DNA from: JALYOC01 sp036675345
Lineage (GTDB): Bacteria > Myxococcota > Myxococcia > Myxococcales > Myxococcaceae
DNA length: 64,000 bases
Assembly: GCA_036675345.1 (NCBI GenBank)
Contig: JAKFFE010000009.1
Span: 1 to 64,000, forward strand
Direction: 5' to 3'
The position numbers were made by a program, and so were the translations under genes. Of this stretch, positions 1-7,104 are shown one piece after another. The notes under the pieces are model-generated. The model worked only from the letters and a program-made list of their open reading frames with translations, was not told the origin of the DNA and ran no database searches. Positions within the stretch are counted from its first letter, which is position 1, and each line of letters begins with the position of its first letter.

Positions 1-2
1 AG

Positions 3-116
3 ACTCAGCCGGAGCTCGACCACATCGCAGCGCTTCTAAACAACCGCCCTCGACAGACGCTGGACTGGATGAAACCATCCGAGGTGTTCAACCGAGCCGT
101 TGCGATGACCGCTTGA
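3..116 (+). pseudogene. C-terminal end of IS30-family transposase (cut by window edge)
   Basis: An open frame enters from the left edge and stops at TGA 114-116. It encodes 37 residues containing LLNNRPRQTLDW followed by MKPSEVFN. This is the signature C-terminus of IS30-type DDE transposases (NNRPRKTLGWKTPAEVF-like). The catalytic DDE core would lie outside the window, so whether the element is intact cannot be judged; the type reflects that only a fragment is visible. No right-end inverted repeat could be recognised just downstream. There is no start codon in the visible part, so automated calling easily misses it. Confidence 0.8.
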
Positions 117-446
117 GCCCGCCGCGCGTTTTTTCGCAGCGGACTGACCGCCAGGGCACTCCGTTGTGTTGGCCGGCCGTCGCGACCGGCAAGGGGCGGC
201 ATCCACCCCGCGGCCCGGGGCCCCCTGGCGGGTGTTCTTCCTGCGAGAGCGGAACCGGGGCGCGGGTCCGCGACATCGCCGTCCGCTCGGTGTGCAGCCG
301 GCTGCTCGGTTCGGGCGTCGGACAACGGCCTTCCCGGAGCGGGCCGCTTGGACCTCCAGTGACTCCACCGGAGAGACCGCAGGAGGGAGGGTAGAGCTCA
401 GTCCCTCCCCGGGGAGCTGGCGTTCCGTTTGCACTGGGCCCCGGCC
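117..446. other. Gene-free stretch downstream of the transposase
   Basis: This 330-base interval separates the IS30-type transposase end from a signal-peptide gene at 447. Several overlapping frames are open on both strands, but they are composed of Arg, Pro and Gly, as expected from high GC, and match no family I recognise. It may contain the element's right terminal repeat, but I could not identify one. A T run at 130-135 follows a GC-rich segment without a convincing hairpin. Confidence 0.4.
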
Positions 447-924
447 ATGCGCACCCGTCTCGCCTCCTTCGTGCTGCTCTCCTTGCTGCTGCCGGTCCAC
501 GCCCTGGCCAATGATCCGTGGATGGAGTTCCGGGTGTCGGGCGGCGTCTCGGTTCCGTTGGCAGGCACCGCCGCCAAACACGATCCGGGCCCCTCCGGAC
601 TGATCTCCGGCGGGTCGATTCCCATGCCCATGGGCTGGCGGATGGAGTTCAGCGCGGATCTCCTGGGAGGAGGAGTGCGTGGTGGCGCCGTATCTCACTG
701 CCGGGCTGGGGCTCTATTCATTGCAGCTGCTGAACGAGGCGCTGTCCCCGTACCCGGTGACCCCCGGCGTGTACGGAGCGCTGGGCTTCGACCTGAACCT
801 GGGGCTGCCGGTGCGACCGTTCCTGGAGGTGCGCGGCCTGTTCCACGTCAACAACACCGGGGCCTTCGAGTACGAACCGACCCGCTATCTGGTAGCCAGC
901 GGAGGCGTTCAGTTCGAGTGGTGA
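447..924 (+). pseudogene. Small outer-membrane beta-barrel protein, probably frameshifted
   Basis: Reading from ATG 447 gives a signal peptide (RTRLASFVLLSLLLPVHALA) and then mature sequence with alternating barrel-like strands (FRVSGGVSVPL, WRMEFSADLL). Around 660-680 this frame turns into Arg/Gly-rich nonsense. The neighbouring +1 frame carries the natural continuation, APYLTAGLGLYSLQLL to the terminal VASGGVQFEW and TGA 922-924. Ending in a Phe/Trp-rich strand is typical of outer-membrane barrels. Joining the two frames gives about 159 residues, short for the type, so bases may also have been lost at the junction. It could be a true pseudogene or a sequencing error. The next gene's GTG overlaps the stop. 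Confidence 0.6.
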
Positions 925-1541
925 GGCGGGCCCCCAGGCGTCAGAGTCCTCCGGTGCCCCAGAGGAAGCCCAGGCGCAAGCCCACCTCCCCGGAGATCGC
1001 CGAACTCCTCCCCCGGAACCGGGCCGCGTGGCGGCGGTGGCTGGAGAAGCACCACCGCACTGCCGGCGCGGTCTGGGTGGTCTTCACCAAGACCAACCTC
1101 CGCTACCTGGAGGCGGTGGAGGAGGCGCTCTGCTTCGGGTGGATCGACAGCCGCTTCCAGAAGCTGGGCGAAGACCGCCACCGCCTGATGTTCACCGAAC
1201 GCCGGCCGGGCGGGAACTGGGCCCGGACCAACAAGGAGCGGGTGGCGCGGCTGGTCCAACAAGGGAGGATGACCCCGGCCGGGATGGCCAAGGTGCAGGC
1301 CGCCAAGAAGGATGGGTCCTGGTCACAGCTGGACGCCGTCGAGCGGCTGGAGGTGCCGGACGATCTGGCCCGAGCCCTGGCCGAAGACGAGCAGGCCCAG
1401 GCAAACTTCCGAGCGTTTCCTCCTTCGGCACGGAAGATGATCCTGGCCTGGGTCCTTGGCGCCAAGCGGCCGGAGACCCGGCAGCGCCGAATCGCAGAGA
1501 CCGTCCGCCAGGCCGCACAGAACCTCCGAGCGACGCCGTAG
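921..1541 (+). CDS. YdeI/OmpD-associated family protein
   Basis: The core, EALCFGWIDSRFQKLGEDRH followed by FTERRPGGNWARTNKERV, matches the YdeI/OmpD-associated family, small cytoplasmic proteins whose biochemical role is not settled (linked to peptide or bacteriocin protection in enterics). Product is about 206 residues, close to the family's usual 190-200. I chose GTG 921, which overlaps the upstream TGA as GTGA; GTG 954 is an alternative that removes an Arg/Pro-rich leader. The same frame is open upstream into the first half of the preceding barrel gene, but the two parts are unrelated in composition, so I treat them as separate genes. Confidence 0.75.
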   Translation: MRRAPRRQSPPVPQRKPRRKPTSPEIAELLPRNRAAWRRWLEKHHRTAGAVWVVFTKTNLRYLEAVEEALCFGWIDSRFQKLGEDRHRLMFTERRPGGNWARTNKERVARLVQQGRMTPAGMAKVQAAKKDGSWSQLDAVERLEVPDDLARALAEDEQAQANFRAFPPSARKMILAWVLGAKRPETRQRRIAETVRQAAQNLRATP

Positions 1542-1641
1542 CTGGCAAGGCCGGACCGCCGAACCTGGGGCTTCCCGGAACGACAGCGCGGCTCACCGCT
1601 CACCGCTCCGAGGACCGCAGCCCCGCGCGGCGGCGTACCCG

Positions 1642-2367
1642 CTACGAGCTCTTCAGATCATCCCGTCGCGGATGGGCGCCGGTGACCTTGGTGATCACCC
1701 ACTCCAGCCCGCGGAAGAACTTGATCCCGTCCAGGGGGCGGTTCATCCAGCCGGTGGTGATGCAGTAGTGCTTGGCGTACGGGTGCGCGTGGTGCACCTC
1801 GTGGTGGGTGGGCGAGAGGATCAGCCCCGCCTTCTGCAGCGCGGCGACCATCGGCGGCGGCTGCTGCATGTGGGCCCACTTGTGGAACTGGTTGGTGGCG
1901 AAGACCCCCAGGGTCATCATCACCAGGAAGGTGGTGACCGGCGCCGACCAGCCGCTGCTGGCGGGGAGGAACAGGCAGCCCACCAGCACCGGGACGCTGA
2001 CCAGGCAGTTGTGCCCGTTGGTGGCGATGAACCCGTGCCGGGTGATGTCCTTGGGCTCCAGGTGATGAACCCGGAACGGGATGATGAAGTTCTTCCCCAG
2101 CACCGGGGTGCGGGGAGAACCCCAGGTGTCGAACAGCCAGTGCACCAGGCCGGACACCAGGTCGGAGAGCACGAAGCCCACCGCGGCGGCGATCACGATG
2201 AACCACACCCCGCCCTGCTGCAGCGCCTCCACCACCCTGCCGGCCAGCACCGCGATCAGGATGAAGAAGCCGAACACCCCCAGGTACTCCAGCGCGTGGG
2301 GCTTGCGGGGTCCGGACTGGGCGGCTTCCACCGCGGCGGCGCTGATCAGGGCGTGTTCGGGAGTCAT
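1642..2367 (-). CDS. carF: CarF/PEDS1-type plasmanylethanolamine desaturase
   Basis: A 241-residue membrane protein with hydrophobic segments near residues 31-42, 54-72, 123-135 and 145-157. Its His clusters are diagnostic of the CarF/TMEM189 (PEDS1) family: H76, FRVHH (101-102), H119, FHKWAH (162, 166), THHE (188-189) and VHH (192-193), which ligand the di-metal centre. Known members introduce the vinyl-ether double bond that makes plasmalogens; in Myxococcus xanthus CarF this is required for singlet-oxygen signalling and light-induced carotenogenesis. Motif order and length fit a functional enzyme. Neighbours show no carotenoid or ether-lipid genes, so its regulation here is unknown. Confidence 0.9.
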   Translation of the reverse strand: MTPEHALISAAAVEAAQSGPRKPHALEYLGVFGFFILIAVLAGRVVEALQQGGVWFIVIAAAVGFVLSDLVSGLVHWLFDTWGSPRTPVLGKNFIIPFRVHHLEPKDITRHGFIATNGHNCLVSVPVLVGCLFLPASSGWSAPVTTFLVMMTLGVFATNQFHKWAHMQQPPPMVAALQKAGLILSPTHHEVHHAHPYAKHYCITTGWMNRPLDGIKFFRGLEWVITKVTGAHPRRDDLKSS

Positions 2368-2424
2368 AGGCGGGCGTAGAACAGTGGCAGGAGGGAGAAT
2401 CTGCCGGCCTCCCTCTTTATCCGG

Positions 2425-4125
2425 TTACCGCTTCGGTCGCTCGGGGATCGGGCGGATGTTGGTCTTCTCATCGTTCTGCGGGTTTGGCGCAGTCTCACGG
2501 GTCGGGCGCCTGACTGGCGGCTGACTCCCGGTGGGAGGGCGAGCCAGGTTCGGCCCCAGGGGCCTGCCGGGCAGCGGCGTCTTGCGCGGAGGCGGGGTGA
2601 GATCATCCGCCACCGAGGCCACCTCCGAGAGCAGGTCCTCGGAGAGCTGGACCAGCGGTTCTTCGGCCACCGGCGGCGGCGCGTCGTCGCCCGCCTCGGG
2701 GTGGAAGGGCATCGGTCCGGGCGCGGGGGTCAGGTCGTCCGGCACCGGGGGCCGCGTGGAGGCCACCGGGCGGGCGGGGACGGCGCGCGGCGGCGCCACC
2801 GGGGCAGCGGCCGGCTTGGGGCGCGCGGCCAGGGCGGCCGGTGCGGGAGGAGGCGGCGCCGCGGCGGCCTTGGCGCGGGCCTGCTCCACCAGGTGCTTCT
2901 CGAAGTCCGCCCACTGGCCCTTGAAGGACTCCGGATCCGGGATCCCCTTCTCGCGGTGCTTGAGCGACCGGGCCCAGCGGACCTCGTAGTCACTGCCCAG
3001 GTGGAACTGGGGCGGAGGCGGCAGCCCGTAGGTGGCGGGATCGAAGAACTCGTCGGTGAGATCCGAGAACCCGTAGGCCCGGGCCTTGGCCACGAAGTTG
3101 GGGATGATCCCGGTGGGCGCGTGGTACCCGAGGATGTTCCCCTGCCCGTCCTTGGCCACCGGGGTGAACACCCACAGGTCCTGGGTGCGGTAGTCGCCCT
3201 TGTCGTTGAGCGGCAGCACCTCCGAGACGTGGGTCACCTTGCGGCTGCCGTCGTGGAGTCGTTCGCAGCAGATCACCAGGTTGATCGCCGAGGCCACCTG
3301 GGCCCGGACCGCCACCATCGGCAAGTCGATCCCGCTCATCAGGCACAGCGACTCCAGCCGGCGCAGGGTGTCGGTGGGGGTGTTGGCGTGGGTGGTGGCC
3401 AGCGAACCGCCGTGGCCGGTGTTCATCGCCTGCATCAGGTGGAAGGCCTCGCCGCCGCGGACCTCGCCGACCACGATCCGGTCCGGCCGCAGCCGCAGCG
3501 CCGAGTGGAGCAGGTCGCCCATGTCCACCCCGCCCTTGCCGAACTTGTCCGGGGGGCGGCTCTCGAAGGCCACCAGGTGGTCCTGGCTCAGCTGCAGCTC
3601 GGCCGAGTCCTCGATGGTCAGGATCCGCTCGTCGTTGGGGATCAACGAGGAGACGATGTTGAGCAGGGTGGTCTTCCCGGAGCCGGTGCCGCCGGCGACC
3701 ACCATGTTCTGCTTGGTCTGGATCCCCGCGTCCACCACCCGGGCCATCGCCTCGGTGATCGACCCGAAGGAGATCAGCCGGTCCACCGTCAGCTTGTCCT
3801 TGAAGAACTTGCGGATGGAGATGGTGGCACCCTGACGGGCGATCGGCGGGAGCACCACGTGGATCCGGCTGCCGTCGGGCAGTCGCGCGTCCAGCCGCGG
3901 GCGTTCGTCGCTCAGGGTCCGACCGACGAACTGGGCCATGTTGCGCGCCGCGCCCAGCAGCCCCTCGTCGGAGAAGCGCGCGTCGGTCTTGTGCAGCTTT
4001 CCCTTGCGCTCGATCCAGATGTCCTCCGGACCATTGATCATGATCTCGGAGACGGACTCGTCGTCGAGGTACTGCAGGACGGGCTTGAGGAAGGCCCGGA
4101 GCGACTCGGTATACATCGACGCCAT
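2425..4125 (-). CDS. CpaF/TadA-type secretion ATPase with proline-rich tail
   Basis: 566 residues from ATG 4125 (ATG 4116 is possible). Residues 1-400 form a type II/IV secretion AAA ATPase of the CpaF/TadA branch: Walker A GGTGSGKT at 145-152, a Walker B-like RIVVGEVRGGEA with E221, and the His-box GHGGSLATTHAN. Such ATPases form hexamers at the inner membrane and power Tad/Flp pilus assembly or related secretion. From about residue 420 a 145-residue Ala/Pro-rich low-complexity tail follows, absent from canonical CpaF. No other Tad platform gene is adjacent; TadE/TadG-like genes lie far away at 59.7-63.2 kb, so a link is inference only. Confidence 0.88.
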   Translation of the reverse strand: MASMYTESLRAFLKPVLQYLDDESVSEIMINGPEDIWIERKGKLHKTDARFSDEGLLGAARNMAQFVGRTLSDERPRLDARLPDGSRIHVVLPPIARQGATISIRKFFKDKLTVDRLISFGSITEAMARVVDAGIQTKQNMVVAGGTGSGKTTLLNIVSSLIPNDERILTIEDSAELQLSQDHLVAFESRPPDKFGKGGVDMGDLLHSALRLRPDRIVVGEVRGGEAFHLMQAMNTGHGGSLATTHANTPTDTLRRLESLCLMSGIDLPMVAVRAQVASAINLVICCERLHDGSRKVTHVSEVLPLNDKGDYRTQDLWVFTPVAKDGQGNILGYHAPTGIIPNFVAKARAYGFSDLTDEFFDPATYGLPPPPQFHLGSDYEVRWARSLKHREKGIPDPESFKGQWADFEKHLVEQARAKAAAAPPPPAPAALAARPKPAAAPVAPPRAVPARPVASTRPPVPDDLTPAPGPMPFHPEAGDDAPPPVAEEPLVQLSEDLLSEVASVADDLTPPPRKTPLPGRPLGPNLARPPTGSQPPVRRPTRETAPNPQNDEKTNIRPIPERPKR

Positions 4126-4267
4126 GCGCCGAACGGTACTTGGTCCGCGCGGGTTCACCCAAGTGCTTGCGCTTGATCGGAGGCAAGGTGGGTGGGCGCG
4201 GGACCTACTCGATTGGACGCGGAGCTCGTCCACTGCGCTGCCGGGCAGGCGCGGTTAAGCTCGAAGC

Positions 4268-5320
4268 ATGCCGAGTCGCTCCTCCCGCCCTCCCGCGAAG
4301 CCGAACAAGTCCACCCGCGCCGCGAAGAAGCCGGGGGCGAAGGCCAGGAAGACCCCCGCGGGGGCGGGCAAGGTGGCCGCCGCCAAGGCCAGCCCCTCGC
4401 GCACCGGCACCACCCAGGCGCGCACTTCGAGCGCCGCCGCCCCGAAGCCAGGCACCACCAAGGGGCGCACTTCGAGCGCCGTCGCTCCGAAGCCCGGCAC
4501 CACCCAGGCGCGCACTTCGAGCGCCGTCGCTCCGAAGCCCGGCACCACCAAGGGGCGCACCTCGAGCGCCGCCCCGAAGAAGGCCCCGGGGAAGCCCGCG
4601 GCCAGGGCGAGCACCTCGAGGTCCAGCCCTTCCGACCCGGCCCGCTCCCCCGCCGTCAAGGTCGGCCCCACCCCCGGGTCCTCCGAGGCCCTCGAGCCCG
4701 CGGACGATTCCTCCCCGGCCTCCTCCACCTCCTCCGGGCTGACCTTCCCGATCGAGATCGACCCCGACCGGATCGAACACACCCTCAAGAAGATCGGCGA
4801 GGAGGTCAGCCACTGGGCCAAGAAGGGCCGCTACACCAAGGTCCGGTTCAAGTTCCGCGGCAAGCAGCTGCTGCCGGATCTGCCCCTGGCGGCGGTGGTG
4901 GCCGCGGAGGGCTTGACCTTCTACTGGGGCGGCATCCTCAGGGCACTGTTGGTGACCGTGGGCGCCAACGCGGTGTTCGGGGTGGAGCTGGTCAATGACT
5001 CGGAGAAGAAGGTCCTGGCCGGCAAGGAGAAGCTGCTGCGCGGGGACCTGGAGGAGGCGCTGGTGCTGTTCCGGGAGGCCGCGGACATGGACCGCGACAA
5101 CCCGCATGTGCACCTGAACATCGGGATCGGACTCAAGCTGCGCGGAGACCGGGTGGGCGCCCGAGAGGCGCTGCTCAAGGCCCGCCAGCTGGACCCCACC
5201 GGCCCCACCGGCGACGAGGCGGAGAAGATCCTCTCCACCCTCCCCTCCCAGATGACTGTCACCGCGGTGGTGCAGAACGGACCCCCGATGAACCCGGACC
5301 GGCCCAGCGGCGCGGTCTGA
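4268..5320 (+). CDS. TPR protein with repetitive basic N-terminus
   Basis: 350 residues in three parts. Residues 1-155 are Ala/Lys/Pro/Ser/Thr-rich, resembling DNA-binding histone-like tails, and include four 15-residue repeats of the form GTTQARTSSAVAPKP. Residues 156-245 form a structured segment (PIEIDPDRIEHTLKKIGEEV) with a hydrophobic stretch LPLAAVVAAEGLTFYWGG. Residues 250-320 look like TPR helices (GKEKLLRGDLEEALVLFREA). I recognise no named family and assign no function. It diverges from the CpaF-type gene across a 142-base gap that presumably holds both promoters. Confidence 0.75.
   Translation: MPSRSSRPPAKPNKSTRAAKKPGAKARKTPAGAGKVAAAKASPSRTGTTQARTSSAAAPKPGTTKGRTSSAVAPKPGTTQARTSSAVAPKPGTTKGRTSSAAPKKAPGKPAARASTSRSSPSDPARSPAVKVGPTPGSSEALEPADDSSPASSTSSGLTFPIEIDPDRIEHTLKKIGEEVSHWAKKGRYTKVRFKFRGKQLLPDLPLAAVVAAEGLTFYWGGILRALLVTVGANAVFGVELVNDSEKKVLAGKEKLLRGDLEEALVLFREAADMDRDNPHVHLNIGIGLKLRGDRVGAREALLKARQLDPTGPTGDEAEKILSTLPSQMTVTAVVQNGPPMNPDRPSGAV
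4406..4585 (+). repeat. Four 45-bp in-frame tandem repeats
   Basis: Four consecutive 45-base units encode GTT(Q/K)(A/G)RTSSA(A/V)APKP-like 15-mers. Two subtypes alternate (QAR and KGR), suggesting an ancestral 90-bp duplication. Unit length is a multiple of three, so copy-number change would preserve the frame. Confidence 0.85.
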
Positions 5321-5555
5321 GACCGGTCCCGGGGACTGCCTGCTTGTTCGCTGCAAGACGCCCCCATTGTTCCCGCGCTATCGGAAAATGCTTCGCCGAC
5401 AGAAAGACCGAGCGGGGGGGACTCTTTTTTGACCTACCGTGGGTTCGCAACTGGCTGCCCCCGCCGATGCCCCCGGAGCGAAGATGACCCGAATTCCCAC
5501 CTCGTCCCCACTGTCGAGCGCCCACAGCTAAGCGTCTGCGTCCCGGTACGATGAG

Positions 5556-6806
5556 ATGGATTCGGATACCCGCCCCCAACTGCTGGTCGTCGAAGACGAC
5601 GACGCCGCCCGCGAGTCGCTGCAGGCCCTGCTGGAGCAGCGCGGCTATCGGGTCGCGGTGGCCGAGAACGGGCGGGAGGCGCTGCGTCAGCTCCGGGCAG
5701 GGAAGGCACCGGCGCTGATCCTGATGGATCTGCTGATGCCGGAGATGAGCGGCTGGGAGTTCCTGCAGGTGCGGGCCAAGGAGCCGTCGCTGCAGTCGGT
5801 CCCGGTGGTGGTGATCTCCGCCGCGCTGGATGACTCGGCCGACCTGGAGAATGTGGCCGGCTACCTGCGCAAGCCGGTGGACCCCACCCGGATGGAAGAG
5901 CTGATCTCCCGCCTCCTCTCTGGGAAGTCCCCCGCGCGGGTGCAGCCGATCCCCGCGGAAGGGGGCGATCCCGCGGGGAGCACCGCCGCCGGTCCGGTGC
6001 GGTTGCTGCTGATCCAGGACCCGGAGCAGAGCCGGATCACCGAAGCGCAGCTGCAGGAGAGCGACGAGTTTCACTTCCAGGTCCGCCACGCATCCACGGT
6101 GGAGAGCGCGATCTCCGAGGGGCTGACCGCGGAGGCCGACGTGCTGCTGCTGGACCTGCGCCAGGAGTCGGAGCAGGGGCTCACCTCCCTGCGCACCGCC
6201 CTCCGTCAGGCGCCCGGGCTGGCGGTGGTCGTCCTCTCCGGCCCGGGCGATCAGCGGCTGCGTCAGGAGGCACTGCGGCTGGGCGCTCAGGACGTGCTGG
6301 GCCGCGAGCAGTCCTCCCCGCTGCTGCTGAGCCGGTCGCTCCACCACGCGTTCGAACGCCAGCGGCTGAAGGCAGCCCTGGAGCGGGCGCGCGAGCTGGC
6401 GGTGCACGAGCGGGAGCGGCGCGGGATGGCCCGCTGGACCCAGCCACGGCTGGCGGTGTCCTCGGAGTTGCTGGGAGATGTGCCGCTGCGGCGCGCCTCT
6501 CCCGAGACCTTCCGGACCCTGGTGGCGCGCTTCAACGCGCTGTGCGCCAAGGCGGTGGAGGAGAAGGAGCACGAGCTGGACTCCCTGGCCCAGCGCCGCG
6601 AGCTGCACGCCCTCTCCGATGCCCTGGCCGAGCTGCGGGTGGGGCCGGGAGACATCGTGGATATCTATCAAGAGGCGCTGGCCGGCGAGCATCCGAACAC
6701 CAGCCCCGAGCTGGAGGCCGCCCGGCGCGAGGAGGCCCGGCTGATGCTGGTGGGTGCGCTGGGGTACGTGCTGGCCTCCTATCGCTTGTACGTCGGGTCC
6801 CGCTGA
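5556..6806 (+). CDS. Double receiver protein with KaiA/RsbU-like C-terminal domain
   Basis: 416 residues, first gene of the Kai operon. Residues 7-122 are a full receiver domain: acidic pair D14/D15, phosphoacceptor D58, S88 and K106. Residues 148-262 are a second receiver with D200 retained but Arg at the usual Lys position (R250), so it may be a pseudo-receiver. Residues about 305-414 are helical; GDIVDIYQEAL and the last helix RLMLVGALGYVLASYRLYV align by eye with the KaiA C-terminal helices (KVVEIHMEL and RLTLIDVIAHLCEMYRRSI as I recall them). Cyanobacterial KaiA also has an N-terminal pseudo-receiver and sits upstream of kaiBC. I infer a KaiA-like regulator of KaiC; the KaiA homology is unproven and a generic helical output domain is the alternative. 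Confidence 0.75.
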   Translation: MDSDTRPQLLVVEDDDAARESLQALLEQRGYRVAVAENGREALRQLRAGKAPALILMDLLMPEMSGWEFLQVRAKEPSLQSVPVVVISAALDDSADLENVAGYLRKPVDPTRMEELISRLLSGKSPARVQPIPAEGGDPAGSTAAGPVRLLLIQDPEQSRITEAQLQESDEFHFQVRHASTVESAISEGLTAEADVLLLDLRQESEQGLTSLRTALRQAPGLAVVVLSGPGDQRLRQEALRLGAQDVLGREQSSPLLLSRSLHHAFERQRLKAALERARELAVHERERRGMARWTQPRLAVSSELLGDVPLRRASPETFRTLVARFNALCAKAVEEKEHELDSLAQRRELHALSDALAELRVGPGDIVDIYQEALAGEHPNTSPELEAARREEARLMLVGALGYVLASYRLYVGSR

Positions 6807-6816
6807 GGAAAGTCAT

Positions 6817-7104
6817 ATGGCGCGTTACCAACTTCGACTCTTCATCGCCGGTCAGGTCGGCAACTCGCTGACCGCCATCGCCAACATGCGGGCGATCGGC
6901 ACCCAGCTGCTGGGCGGGGACTACCAACTGCAGATCATCGACGTGCTCCAGCGGCCCGAGCTGGCGGAGCAGGAGAAGATCTCGGTCACCCCCACCCTGA
7001 TCCAGGACGCACCGTTGCCCACCCGCAGGCTGGTCGGCGACCTCTCTCAAACCTCCCGGGTCCTCGCCGGCCTGGGGATCTCACCGGAAAGACATCGCGA
7101 ATGA
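6817..7104 (+). CDS. kaiB: KaiB clock protein
   Basis: 95 residues. YQLRLFIAGQVGNSLTAIAN, IIDVLQRPELAEQEKI, TPTLI and RRLVGDLS match KaiB closely. KaiB is a thioredoxin-like, fold-switching protein that binds the KaiC CI ring in its dephosphorylation phase. ATG 6817 follows the previous gene's TGA by ten bases, with GAGGAAAG as ribosome binding site. The stop overlaps the kaiC start as ATGA, so the two are probably translationally coupled. The acidic C-terminal tail of cyanobacterial KaiB is missing, as in many non-cyanobacterial homologues. Confidence 0.93.
   Translation: MARYQLRLFIAGQVGNSLTAIANMRAIGTQLLGGDYQLQIIDVLQRPELAEQEKISVTPTLIQDAPLPTRRLVGDLSQTSRVLAGLGISPERHRE

Noticed and set aside
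429..1541. Single 370-residue fusion of a signal-peptide protein and YdeI-like domain
   Set aside because: The middle part is frameshift nonsense, whereas the natural barrel continuation lies in the neighbouring frame.
2701..4176. 491-codon frame opposite the CpaF-type ATPase
   Set aside because: Antisense shadow; the minus-strand Walker motifs make the real gene clear.
5420..5460. Sigma-70 promoter with TTGACC upstream of the Kai operon
   Set aside because: A -35-like TTGACC is present after a T run, but no acceptable -10 hexamer is found at 16-18 bases spacing.
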